Source: Roseovarius salinarum
GTDB taxonomy: Bacteria; Pseudomonadota; Alphaproteobacteria; Rhodobacterales; Rhodobacteraceae
Direction of reading: 5' to 3'
DNA length: 64,000 bases
Assembly: GCF_002834145.1 (NCBI RefSeq)
Contig: NZ_PHNT01000010.1
Location: 62,001 to 126,000, forward strand
The translations under genes and the position numbers were made by a program. Every line of letters starts with the position of its first letter. Positions within the stretch are counted from its first letter, which is position 1. This document shows, in pieces, positions 10,782 through 20,128 of the stretch. The notes beneath the pieces were generated by a model. The model was given only the letters and a program-made list of their open reading frames with translations. It was not told the origin of the DNA and did not search any database.

Positions 10782-11915
10782 TCAAAGGTCGGCGTGGAAT
10801 TCCTCGATCAGGTGGCGGACCACCGCCTGCAACGCGTGATCGCGGTCGTCGCCGGCTTCCAGGGCCTCGACGAAGACACGTCTTTGCCGCCCGGCGCTGG
10901 TGCCGCTGCGCAGCATCTCGCGCGCGCGCTCGATCTCGGCGACCGAGGCGAAGAATTCGGCGTCCTGTTGCAGCAGCGCCAGCAATTCCTCCACCAGGTC
11001 GGCCATCGGCACGATCTCGCCACGGCCGAAGTCGATCAGCCCGCGGCCGACGCCGTAGCGCTGTGCGCGCCAGCGGTTCTCGGACACCAGGAACCGCTCG
11101 TAGAGGCGCCAGCGCTGGTTCTGGATCGCCAGCCGGAACAGCATCCGGGCCAGGGCCTGCATCAGCGCGGCCAGCGTCAGCGCGTGTTCCAGCCGCGGCT
11201 GGACGTCGAAGATCCGCGCCTCCAGCGTCGGGAACTTCGACGACGGCCGCAGATCCCACCAGATCTTGCTGGCGTCCTCGATCACCTCGAGGTCGGTCAG
11301 GATCTGCACCGAGCGTTCGAATTCGCCGTAGCTTTCCATGCGCGGCGGCAGACCGGTGCGTGGCAGGTTGTCGAACACCGTCAGCCGGTAGCACGACAGC
11401 CCCGTGTCCTGCCCCTGCCAGAAGGGCGAGGAACACGACAGCGCCAGAAGGTGCGGCAGGAAATAGGCCATCTGGTTCATCAGGTCGATGCGCCGGTCGG
11501 GCGGGTCGATGCCGACATGCACGTGCATCCCGCAGATCAGCAGCCGCCGCACCACGCCCGCAAGGTCGTCGGACAACGCGTTGTAGCGTTCCTTGTCGGT
11601 GTGTTCCTGCTCGCGCCAGTCCGAGAACGGGTGGCAGGATGCCGCGATCGGGGCGAGGCCCCAGCGCGCCGCGTTGCGGGCCACGGTGCTGCGCAGGCGC
11701 CTGAGGTCCTCGCGGGCCTGCGAGACGGTCGCGCAGGGGCGCGTGCCGATCTCGATCTGGCATTTCAGGAATTCCGGCGCGACCTGATCCTCGAGGTCGG
11801 CCTCGCAGGCGGCCATCAGCTCCGGCGGGGCTTCCGCCAGCGCCAGGCTGTCGAGATCGACCAGAAGGTATTCCTCTTCCACGCCGATGGTGAAGTCGGG
11901 ATGTATCAGGGCCAT
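10782..11915 (-). CDS. Carboxylate-amine ligase, YbdK / GCS2 family
   Basis: A 377-residue protein of the glutamate-cysteine ligase family 2 (YbdK), which have weak gamma-glutamyl ligase activity and an unsettled physiological role. The N-terminal [12 protein letters not shown] carries the acidic metal/ATP-binding glutamates; CGMHVHVG near 125 and [16 protein letters not shown] near 185 are family segments. Length is standard. It is transcribed in the same direction as, and between, the valine operon and a nitronate monooxygenase-like gene, but gaps of about 80 bases on each side do not prove linkage. Metabolic role not predictable here. Confidence 0.85.
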   Translation of the reverse strand: MALIHPDFTIGVEEEYLLVDLDSLALAEAPPELMAACEADLEDQVAPEFLKCQIEIGTRPCATVSQAREDLRRLRSTVARNAARWGLAPIAASCHPFSDWREQEHTDKERYNALSDDLAGVVRRLLICGMHVHVGIDPPDRRIDLMNQMAYFLPHLLALSCSSPFWQGQDTGLSCYRLTVFDNLPRTGLPPRMESYGEFERSVQILTDLEVIEDASKIWWDLRPSSKFPTLEARIFDVQPRLEHALTLAALMQALARMLFRLAIQNQRWRLYERFLVSENRWRAQRYGVGRGLIDFGRGEIVPMADLVEELLALLQQDAEFFASVAEIERAREMLRSGTSAGRQRRVFVEALEAGDDRDHALQAVVRHLIEEFHADL

Positions 11916-11997
11916 CCGGCGCGCCCCCGTTGCAGAACCGTCACCGGCCAGATGAGCATGGCCGGGCCGCGCCGGGCAAGAACAAAGCCACGCGTTT

Positions 11998-13044
11998 TCA
12001 AGTCATGGCGCGGGCGGCATCCTCGATCAGCAGTCGAAAACGGACCTCGGCGGGCCCCTCCGGTGCGAGCGCCGCGGTCTGGCCGTAAAGCGAGAAATGG
12101 TGCCGGTCGGCATCGGCCGCCTGAAGCGGGGCGGTATAGTGATACATCAGCGGGAACGGCGCCGGTTCGACACGCGCCATCGCGTCCAGCCACGGCGTGC
12201 GGTGGGCGCGGGCCGGCCGCCCCGAGACGGCGCTGCTGATCCGCGTGCTGTCATCGGTGCCGGCGCGCGCGGCGTTCGCGTGGTGCGGCTTGGGCGTGGC
12301 CTCGGGCGCGGTCAGGAAGGCGGTGCCGATCTGGACCCCGGCTGCACCCAGTGCGAAGGCGGCGGCGATGCCGCGCCCGTCGGCGACCCCGCCGGCGGCG
12401 ATCACGGGCACGTCGACGGCGTCAACCACCTGCGGCAGCAGCGCGAACAGGCCGATCTGTGCGTCGTGCGCGGGGTCAAGGAACACGCCACGGTGGCCGC
12501 CCGCCTCCCAGCCCTGCGCGATGATGGCGTCGGCCCCGCGCTCGGCCAGCCAGCGGGCCTCGGCCACGGTGGTGGCCGAGGACAGGATTCGGCAACCGCG
12601 TCCCTTGAGCGCCGCGATCGCTGCCGCGTCGGGCAGGCCGAAATGGAAACTGGCCACCGCCGGCGGTTGCTCGAGAAGGTAATCCAGGTGCGCCGCGCCG
12701 AACGGGGCGAAAGGCGCGCTCGGGGCGCCCTCTGGCGGGGCAACGCCGGACGCGGCGTAGTGCGGCGCGAGCGCATCCATCAGCGCCGCGTGCCGGTCCG
12801 CGTCCATCTTGGGTTCAGCGTGGCAGAAGAAGTTCAGGTTGACGGGGCGGTTGGTCCGCTCGGCCAGCGCGCGCATCTCATCGCGGAGGCGCTGCGGCGG
12901 CAGGGTGGCGCAGCCAAGCGAGCCCAGCCCGCCCGCGTTCGACACCGCCGCTGCCAGGGCGGGGCCCGACGTGCCCGCCATCGGCGCCTGGATGACCGGG
13001 TGATCGAGTCCGAGCAATTCGCAAAAGCGCATGTCGGGCCACAT
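11998..13044 (-). CDS. NAD(P)H-dependent flavin oxidoreductase / nitronate monooxygenase-like
   Basis: A 348-residue FMN-binding TIM-barrel protein. Characteristic segments are [10 protein letters not shown] near the N-terminus, [15 protein letters not shown] near 178 (with the His used by nitronate monooxygenases), and [19 protein letters not shown] near 215 for FMN phosphate binding. Annotated members oxidise alkyl nitronates or reduce small quinones; the physiological substrate is uncertain. The start may be ATG at 13044 or 13032 (MRFCELL). It stands alone, with over 200 bases on its upstream side. Confidence 0.85.
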   Translation of the reverse strand: MWPDMRFCELLGLDHPVIQAPMAGTSGPALAAAVSNAGGLGSLGCATLPPQRLRDEMRALAERTNRPVNLNFFCHAEPKMDADRHAALMDALAPHYAASGVAPPEGAPSAPFAPFGAAHLDYLLEQPPAVASFHFGLPDAAAIAALKGRGCRILSSATTVAEARWLAERGADAIIAQGWEAGGHRGVFLDPAHDAQIGLFALLPQVVDAVDVPVIAAGGVADGRGIAAAFALGAAGVQIGTAFLTAPEATPKPHHANAARAGTDDSTRISSAVSGRPARAHRTPWLDAMARVEPAPFPLMYHYTAPLQAADADRHHFSLYGQTAALAPEGPAEVRFRLLIEDAARAMT

Positions 13045-13263
13045 GGCATGGGTCTCCCTCGAGCGCGGCGCACAATCGCCGCCGGCGAGGGGGAGCCTAC
13101 GGCCGGACCTGCGCCCCGTCCAGCGGCATGGTCGGCAAGCGCCCGAAGATGGTCACGACATCGCCGCGATTTCGACGCATCAGCTACATGCAAAGGTTGA
13201 TTTCCCGGTCACAATGACCGGCAAGACCTCAATCAGGGGCAGACTCGGGAGCAGTACGCCAGA

Positions 13264-14238
13264 ATGGCCCAGTCGGGGATCGCCGTCACGCCGTACGAGG
13301 GCGCGCTTCTGGCCACGGATCTGCTGGCCGGTTCGACCAATGTCGTGCTCGGAAACTTCGGGGCGTCCGAGACGGGCACGCTGGTGGACAACGACGGAAC
13401 CCTGTCGACCGCGGACGACGGCAAGTCGACCTTCAACGGCGACCCGGTTACCTACATCGGCAGCGGGCAGGTCACGCCGGGGATCGAACAGCTCGGTATT
13501 TTCCTGCCCCTCGGGCCCTCGAAGGACGTGGTCGTCTTCGAGGCTGGCGGGCAGGCTTATTTCCACTATCCCGAAGGTCCGCCCTCGGCGACGGGGTCGA
13601 TCGTGCTCAACGTCGACATCACGAGCGAGGCCCATAGCGTTTTCACGCCGCCGTGCTTTACCAGCGGCACGCGGATCCTGACACCGGCCGGCCCGCGCCC
13701 TGTGGAGGCGCTGGTGACCGGCGATACCGTGCTGGACGAACACGGCACCATTCAGGAAATCATCTGGACCGGCGCGCGGCGCCTGCGAATCCCGGAACTG
13801 CCGGCCTACGACAAGTGGCACCCGGTCCGCATCGCCCCCGGCGCCTTCGGGCCGGGCCGGCCAACCCGCACGACATGGCTGTCGCAACAGCATCGCGTGC
13901 TGGTCGAGGGCTGGAAGGCCGAGCTGCATTTCGGCGAGCCGCGCGTTCTGGTCGCGGCCAAGGCGCTGGTCAACGACCGCGACGTCGTGATCGACCGCAC
14001 CCAGGTCGAGGTGGGTTATCATCACCTGATGTGCCGCGAGCATGCCGTGCTGCTGGCGGACGGGTTGCCGGCCGAAAGCCTCTTTCCCGGCTGCGTGGCG
14101 CTTGATGGACTTGCGGCCGAGGCACGTGACGAGATCCTCGAGATCTTCCCCGAGCTTGGCCGGGGCGAGATCCCGGCGGACATCGAAACCGTGCTTCCGG
14201 TGGTCACGCCCAAGGCGGGACAGGTCCTGGCCGGATGA
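13264..14238 (+). CDS. Hint (Hedgehog/intein) domain-containing protein
   Basis: A 324-residue protein. Residues 1-125 are Gly/Thr/Asp-rich and beta-strand-like without a recognised family. From Cys131 (PPCFTSGTRILTP) the rest is a Hint domain of the type common in Rhodobacteraceae, with later blocks LSQQHRVLVEG near 209 and REHAVLLADGLPAES near 258. Cys131 and the downstream histidines could support self-cleavage, but processing is not proven for this group. No clear signal peptide is seen; such proteins may leave by a type I route. The start is uncertain because no strong ribosome site precedes 13264. Confidence 0.82.
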   Translation: MAQSGIAVTPYEGALLATDLLAGSTNVVLGNFGASETGTLVDNDGTLSTADDGKSTFNGDPVTYIGSGQVTPGIEQLGIFLPLGPSKDVVVFEAGGQAYFHYPEGPPSATGSIVLNVDITSEAHSVFTPPCFTSGTRILTPAGPRPVEALVTGDTVLDEHGTIQEIIWTGARRLRIPELPAYDKWHPVRIAPGAFGPGRPTRTTWLSQQHRVLVEGWKAELHFGEPRVLVAAKALVNDRDVVIDRTQVEVGYHHLMCREHAVLLADGLPAESLFPGCVALDGLAAEARDEILEIFPELGRGEIPADIETVLPVVTPKAGQVLAG

Positions 14239-14257
14239 GGCGCCGCATGGCGCCCTT
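14239..14257 (+). terminator. Hairpin after Hint gene
   Basis: GGCGCC-GCAT-GGCGCC directly follows the TGA and is trailed by CTTT. A 6-bp GC stem with a very short T-run makes a weak terminator candidate. Confidence 0.4.
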
Positions 14258-14384
14258 TGCCAAACCGTGCACCGGGGGGCGTGAAATTTTCGCCGGGGCG
14301 CAAAGCACCACGATCCAGATCAATTCGGGAATCGGAATATCAGGGCAGGGTGGGCGCACCCGTTGACCGATCAAGGAGGATAGA

Positions 14385-14831
14385 ATGCGGTTTGGACTAC
14401 TCAAACTGGTGCTGGCGCTTGCGCTGGTGCTCGCCCCGATTGCGGCCAGTGCCGAAACGGACAAGCGCGGGCTTTTCGTTAACCTGACGACCGACGACAC
14501 CTGGTCGGCGGCCAAGGCGATCATGTTCGCGCACGAACGATCCCTGAAGAACGGCCACGACACGGCGATCTGGCTGAACGTGCGGGCCGTCTACCTTGCC
14601 GACAAGGACCGGCCCAGCCACGTGCACGGGCTGATGGCCGACAGCGGCACGTCCGTGCAGGACATGCTGCGCGCCTTCATGGCCGACGGCGGAACCGTCA
14701 TCATGTGCCAGGCGTGTTCGAAGGCCGCGGGGCTGGGCGAGGACGACTACATCGACGGTGTCGAGATGGGCAACTGGCCGCTGGTGGAAAGCTGGCTGTT
14801 CCGCGAGGGGATGCAGACGCTGGCCTGGTGA
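14385..14831 (+). CDS. Exported DsrE-like protein with CQAC motif
   Basis: A 148-residue protein with a clear Sec signal peptide (MRFGLLKLVLALALVLAPIA, cleavage near ASA-ET at 23). The mature part resembles the DsrE/DsrF fold: a beta strand (GLFVNLTTDD), a helix starting SAAKAIMFAH, and a late strand ending in cysteines. Cys108 and Cys111 form CQAC, a potential redox or metal site equivalent to the sulfur-carrying region of DsrE. The start is fixed by AAGGAGG just upstream. It is alone between a Hint gene and convergent mmsA, with a good terminator behind it. Periplasmic sulfur or thiol chemistry is an inference. Confidence 0.75.
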   Translation: MRFGLLKLVLALALVLAPIAASAETDKRGLFVNLTTDDTWSAAKAIMFAHERSLKNGHDTAIWLNVRAVYLADKDRPSHVHGLMADSGTSVQDMLRAFMADGGTVIMCQACSKAAGLGEDDYIDGVEMGNWPLVESWLFREGMQTLAW

Positions 14832-14852
14832 AACGTCGCGTCCAAAAGAAAA

Positions 14853-14879
14853 AAAGCCCCGGGCGCGGCCCGGGGCTTT
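14853..14879. terminator. Bidirectional intrinsic terminator
   Basis: AAAGCCCCGGGC-GCG-GCCCGGGGCTTT is a 12-bp perfect stem flanked by A-runs on the left (14846-14855) and TTT on the right. It sits between the convergent ends of the DsrE-like gene (14831) and mmsA (14902) and should terminate both. Confidence 0.85.
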
Positions 14880-14901
14880 CGCGGTGCCGGCGGCGGCGCC
14901 G

Positions 14902-16401
<1,500 letters not shown>

Positions 16402-16435
16402 GGTCGTCTCCTCCTTGATCGCGCGCAGGATAGCC

Positions 16436-16492
16436 TTGCACATTTCGGGGCAAAAGAGGCAATGTTCCAAAAAGGTTTTGCACAATTGCAAA
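16436..16492. promoter_or_regulatory. Candidate LysR binding region between mmsA and its divergent regulator
   Basis: A perfect dyad TTTGCA-N4-TGCAAA lies at 16477-16492, just before the LysR start codon. The heptamer TTGCACA appears twice, at 16436-16442 and 16478-16484, exactly 42 bp apart (about four helical turns). This fits an activation plus a recognition site of a divergently transcribed LysR regulator. Confidence 0.55.
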
Positions 16493-16499
16493 GGCGACC

Positions 16500-17399
16500 A
16501 TGCCGGAAAACTGGGACGATCTGAAGGTGTTCCTGGCCGTGGCGCGCGGCGACAGCCTGTCGGCCGCGGGCCGTGCGCTGCGTCTGGATCCGGCCACGGT
16601 CGGGCGACGTGTCGCCCGCCTGGAAGAGGCGATAGGCGTCGCGCTGTTTGCCAAGTCGCCCTCGGGCTACGCGCTGACGGACGCGGGCCAGAGGCTGATG
16701 GACCACGCCGTGCGGGCCGAACAGGCGATGGCCGCCGCACAGGAGGACCTGACCGGGCAGGCCACCGGCCGGCTCAGTGGGCAGATCCGGCTGGGCGCGC
16801 CCGATGGCGCGGCGAATTTCCTGCTGCCGCAGGTCTGCACCGCGATCGCGGCCGAGAACCCGGATCTCGACATCCAGATCGTGGCATTGCCGCGGGTCTT
16901 CAACCTGTCCAGGCGCGAGGCCGACCTGGCAATCGGTGTCAGCCCGCCCGCGGCCGGGCGACTGGCCGTGCAGAAGCTGGCGGACTATCGCCTGCACCTG
17001 GTGGCCGCCGAAAGCTACTTGCGGGCGCATCCGCCGATCGAGACGCCGGGCGACCTGCGTGGCCACCGAATGATCGGCTACATCGCCGACATGATCTTCG
17101 ACAAGGAACTCGATTACCTGCACGAGATCGGGGTCGAGCGCGTGGCGCTGGCCTCCAACTCCGTTTCGGTCCAGTTCAACTGGATCCGGCAGGGCGGGGG
17201 GCTGGGCGTGGTCCACGATTTCGCGATCCCTGCGGCGCCGGGGCTGGTCAAGGTTCTGGCCGACCGCATCGGACTGACGCGCAGCTTCTACCTGATCCGC
17301 CACGCCGACGATCGGCGGCTGGAACGGATGAACCGCTTTGCCGCGGCGCTTGCCGAGGGCCTGCGGCACGAGCTTGCGCGTCTTGAAGCGCTTACTTGA
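16500..17399 (+). CDS. LysR family transcriptional regulator (probable mmsA regulator)
   Basis: A 299-residue LysR-type regulator. Residues 1-60 form the winged HTH (WDDLKVFLAVARGDSLSAAG, then ATVGRRVARLEEAIG), followed by a linker helix and the two-lobed effector-binding domain from about 90. The domain shows the usual alternation of strand and helix, with IRLGAPDGAANFLLP at its start. It is divergent from mmsA, the classic arrangement for a LysR protein controlling the neighbour in response to a pathway intermediate. The dyad next to its own start suggests autoregulation. The effector is unknown. Confidence 0.9.
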   Translation: MPENWDDLKVFLAVARGDSLSAAGRALRLDPATVGRRVARLEEAIGVALFAKSPSGYALTDAGQRLMDHAVRAEQAMAAAQEDLTGQATGRLSGQIRLGAPDGAANFLLPQVCTAIAAENPDLDIQIVALPRVFNLSRREADLAIGVSPPAAGRLAVQKLADYRLHLVAAESYLRAHPPIETPGDLRGHRMIGYIADMIFDKELDYLHEIGVERVALASNSVSVQFNWIRQGGGLGVVHDFAIPAAPGLVKVLADRIGLTRSFYLIRHADDRRLERMNRFAAALAEGLRHELARLEALT

Positions 17400-17459
17400 C
17401 ATGATCTTGCGCACGGGCAACGGTGAAGGTCATAAAAGTTCGCAATCGGAGGGCGGTGC

Positions 17460-17894
17460 ATGCTGGTTCAACAGATCCTGAAAGCCAAGGGCGATGGCAA
17501 GGTCGTCACGGTCAAGCCGGGGACCAAGGTTTCGGAGGTGGCCCAGACACTGGCCGAGCGGCGCATCGGCGGGCTTGTCGTGTCGAACGACGGGGAAACG
17601 GTCGATGGCATCATTTCCGAACGCGACATCGTCCGCTCGATGGCGCTGCGCGGGGCGAACTGCCTGACCGAGACGATCGACGAGATGATGACGCGCAACC
17701 CGGTCTGCTGCACCCGGCAGGACAAGTCCGACGCCATCCTGGCCCGGATGACCGACGGGCGGTTCCGTCACATGCCGGTGGTCGAGGACGGCAAGCTGGT
17801 GGGAATCGTGACCATCGGTGACGTGGTCAAGGCCCGGCTGGAAGAACTGGCGATGGAGAAGGACGCGCTGGAGGGCATGATCGCCGGTTACTGA
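17460..17894 (+). CDS. Tandem CBS-domain protein
   Basis: A 144-residue protein built almost entirely of two CBS domains (about 12-65 and 75-130). Typical segments are RIGGLVVSNDGETVDGIISE and, in the second, FRHMPVVEDGKLVGIVTIGD. CBS pairs bind adenine nucleotides and usually act as energy or ligand sensors. No catalytic domain is attached. GGAGG upstream fixes the ATG at 17460. It lies 75 bases before coaD on the same strand. Partner protein unknown. Confidence 0.88.
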   Translation: MLVQQILKAKGDGKVVTVKPGTKVSEVAQTLAERRIGGLVVSNDGETVDGIISERDIVRSMALRGANCLTETIDEMMTRNPVCCTRQDKSDAILARMTDGRFRHMPVVEDGKLVGIVTIGDVVKARLEELAMEKDALEGMIAGY

Positions 17895-17969
17895 CGCCGG
17901 CCCGCACGCCCTTGCAATCCGCGGTGCGATATTGTTGCGTGCGCCCGGGACGCAGCAACGGAGAGCCTC

Positions 17970-18461
17970 ATGCGCATCGGCCTTTACCCCGGCACCTTCG
18001 ACCCTGTCACGCTGGGCCACATGGACATCATCCGCCGCGCCACGGTGCTGGTCGACCGGCTCGTGATCGGTGTGGCGATCAACCGCGACAAGGGGCCGCT
18101 GTTCACGCTCGAGGAGCGGGTCGAGATGCTCGAGGCCGAATGCGCCAAGCTGTCCGAGGAAACCGGCACCGAGATCGTCGCGCACCCCTTCGACAACCTG
18201 CTGATCGACTGCGCCCGCGACGTGGGCGCCCGGATGATCGTGCGCGGGCTGCGCGCGGTGGGCGACTTCGAATACGAATTCCAGATGGTGGGCATGAACC
18301 GCGCGCTGGATGACAGCATCGAGACGGTGTTCCTGACGGCGGACGCCAGCCACCAGGCCATCGCCTCGAAGCTGGTCAAGGAGATCGCGCGGCTGGGCGG
18401 GGACGTGTCGAAGTTCGTCACCCCCGCCGTGCGCGAGGCATTGATTGCAAAGTTCGGCTGA
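17970..18461 (+). CDS. coaD: Phosphopantetheine adenylyltransferase
   Basis: A 163-residue nucleotidyltransferase catalysing the penultimate step of coenzyme A synthesis (4'-phosphopantetheine + ATP to dephospho-CoA). It has the N-terminal YPGTFDPVTLGHMDII with the T/HxGH-type site, RGLRAVGDFEYEFQM near 92, and the ISSxxVR-like region ASKLVKEIARLGGDVS. Length is normal. It ends head-on with a small membrane-protein gene on the other strand; both stop codons sit inside one palindrome. Confidence 0.95.
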   Translation: MRIGLYPGTFDPVTLGHMDIIRRATVLVDRLVIGVAINRDKGPLFTLEERVEMLEAECAKLSEETGTEIVAHPFDNLLIDCARDVGARMIVRGLRAVGDFEYEFQMVGMNRALDDSIETVFLTADASHQAIASKLVKEIARLGGDVSKFVTPAVREALIAKFG

Positions 18462-18470
18462 GGCGCCTCA
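18459..18470. other. Palindrome TGAGGCGCCTCA containing both convergent stop codons
   Basis: A perfect 12-bp palindrome whose two ends are the TGA of coaD (18459-18461) and the TGA of the minus-strand small gene (18468-18470). It may act as a minimal bidirectional transcript end. Confidence 0.6.
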
Positions 18471-18611
18471 GCGCCAGAACGCCATCCACTCGATCAGCGC
18501 CATCAGCTTGCGTGCGAGAAACAGCGTGCCCTCGAGGCCGAAATACTGAAAATCCATCGCCAGCAGGATCAGGATGATCACGCCCAGGATGATGGCGAGC
18601 TTGTTGGTCAT
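18468..18611 (-). CDS. Small single-span membrane protein
   Basis: A 47-residue peptide (MTNKLAIILGVIILILLAMD at the start) with one strongly hydrophobic helix at residues 4-19, followed by an amphipathic C-terminal part ending IEWMAFWR. Proteins of this kind are found near glycolytic genes in Rhodobacteraceae, but I know of no function. It follows gap on the same strand with 161 bases between. Composition, a clean ATG, and the tight abutment to coaD support it as real. Confidence 0.65.
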   Translation of the reverse strand: MTNKLAIILGVIILILLAMDFQYFGLEGTLFLARKLMALIEWMAFWR

Positions 18612-18772
18612 CCGTTTCGGAGTGTCCCCTGCAGCCGGTGGTCGGCCGAAGGTATGCCGAAAAGCCGGGCCCGGCGCAAGGTGCCGGGCGCGCGGCCCTG
18701 CGGGGCGGGTGCGATTGCGAACACCACGGCGCGCATGGCGCCGGGGCGGGTTGCCCGGGGCGGTGGCGGCGT

Positions 18773-19774
18773 TTACTGGAGCCGGCCCATCGCCACGGCC
18801 ACGTCGGCCATGCGGCAGGAGAAGCCCCACTCGTTGTCATACCATGCCAGAACGCGCACCAGCTTGCCGCCGGTGACCCTGGTCTGCTCGGGCGCGAAGA
18901 TCGAGCTTTCCTCGGTGTGGTTGAAATCGACGCTCACCTTCGGCTCGGGGTCATAGCCCAGAACACCCTTCATGGGGCCGGCGGCGGCTTCGGCCACCAC
19001 CTCGTTCACGTCCCCCTCGGTCACGGATTTCGAGGCGACGAAGGTCAGGTCCACCGCCGAGACGTTCGGCGTCGGCACGCGGATCGCCGAGCCGTCGAGC
19101 CGCCCCTGAAGGTCGGGCAGCACCTCGCCGAGGGCCCTGGCCGCGCCGGTCGAGGTGGGGATCATCGACATCGCGGCCGCGCGCGCGCGATAAAGGTCGC
19201 CATGCCTGCGGTCCAGCGTGGGCTGGTCACCGGTGTAGGCGTGGATCGTGGTCATGATCCCCGACTCGATACCGATGCCCTCGTGCAGCACCTTGGCAAC
19301 CGGCGCGAGGCAGTTGGTCGTGCAGGACCCGTTCGAGATCATGCGCTCGCCGGCCTGCAGCTGGGCGTCGTTGACGCCGTAGACCACGGTGCGATCCACG
19401 TTCTTGCCAGGCGCCGACAGCAGCACCTTGCCGGCCCCGCGATCGAGGTGCGCCCTGGCCTTTTTCCCGTCGTTGAACTTGCCGGTGCATTCCAGCACCA
19501 CGTCGACGCCGTCCCAGTCCAGCTCGTTCAGGTCGTAGGTGGAAAACATCTCCATTGGGCCGCGCCCGAGATCCATGGTGTTTTCCCCCAGCGTGATCTC
19601 GCCCGGGAAGCGGCCGTGCACGCTGTCGTATTTCATCAGGTGCGCGCTGGTTTCCAGCGGGCCGGTGGCGTTGACCTTGACGACCTTGATGTCGTTGCGG
19701 GTGCTTTCCGCGATATGGGCGAGGGTGCAACGGCCGATGCGGCCGAAACCGTTGATGCCGACGGTGATGGTCAT
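18773..19774 (-). CDS. gap: Glyceraldehyde-3-phosphate dehydrogenase
   Basis: A 333-residue NAD(P)-dependent GAPDH. The N-terminal VGINGFGRIGR binds NAD; SNGSCTTNCLAP near 148 carries the catalytic Cys; HAYTGDQPTLDR and the C-terminal WYDNEWGFSCRMADV are invariant family segments. The start at 19774 (MTITVGINGF) is chosen over an upstream ATG because the family begins there. It lies downstream of tkt in the same orientation but separated by a DoxX remnant, and has its own upstream region with two dyads, one of LacI-operator type. Glycolytic or gluconeogenic use in a CBB/ED setting cannot be decided. Confidence 0.95.
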   Translation of the reverse strand: MTITVGINGFGRIGRCTLAHIAESTRNDIKVVKVNATGPLETSAHLMKYDSVHGRFPGEITLGENTMDLGRGPMEMFSTYDLNELDWDGVDVVLECTGKFNDGKKARAHLDRGAGKVLLSAPGKNVDRTVVYGVNDAQLQAGERMISNGSCTTNCLAPVAKVLHEGIGIESGIMTTIHAYTGDQPTLDRRHGDLYRARAAAMSMIPTSTGAARALGEVLPDLQGRLDGSAIRVPTPNVSAVDLTFVASKSVTEGDVNEVVAEAAAGPMKGVLGYDPEPKVSVDFNHTEESSIFAPEQTRVTGGKLVRVLAWYDNEWGFSCRMADVAVAMGRLQ

Positions 19775-19835
19775 GCGCGGCGACTCCTGGATGGGAATTT
19801 TGGCTGCCATATATCTTCACCACGCTTGTCAGGAA

Positions 19836-19850
19836 AGGCAAAAATTGCCT
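19836..19850. promoter_or_regulatory. Inverted repeat AGGCAA-AAA-TTGCCT upstream of gap
   Basis: Perfect 6-bp arms around an AAA core, 61 bases upstream of the gap start, in the only AT-rich part of the region. A candidate operator with no identified regulator. Confidence 0.35.
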
Positions 19851-19861
19851 CATACCAATAT

Positions 19862-19873
19862 GTTAGCGATAAC
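19862..19873. promoter_or_regulatory. LacI-type operator-like site GTTAGCGATAAC upstream of gap
   Basis: The site fits GTTA-N-CG-N-TAAC, the CG-centred dyad typical of LacI-family operators. From memory it resembles the motif of CceR/GntR-like regulators of central carbon genes in Alphaproteobacteria. It lies about 90 bases upstream of gap on the minus strand. Confidence 0.45.
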
Positions 19874-19957
19874 CGGGGCCGGGTGCCCGGTGGTGGCGCT
19901 AACGCAGCCGTGCCAAGCGGGTGGGGCCGGGCGCCGTGCAAAGACAGGGGCAGACGC

Positions 19958-20098
19958 ATGGCCGATCTCGGCGTTCTCGCGGGCCGCATCCTGATGGCTG
20001 CGCCGTTTCTGGCCGGTACGGTCGGAAAGGCCGTCAATCCCGGTGCCGCGACCGGGTTGCTGACCGGGATGGGGCTGCCCGCCTGGACGCCCACGGCG
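19958..20098 (+). pseudogene. DoxX family protein, N-terminal remnant
   Basis: About 46 codons reading MADLGVLAGRILMAAPFLAG, then VGKAVNPGAATGLLTGMGLP, match the start of DoxX-family membrane proteins (first helix plus GLP loop). The homology stops near 20098, and the frame then continues as the antisense of the transketolase 3' end. Helices 2-4 are missing. It looks like a gene cut off by a deletion or rearrangement next to tkt. Confidence 0.6.
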
Positions 20099-20128
20099 CG
20101 CGGCGGCGGTCGCCGCGCGCCGCCGCGG

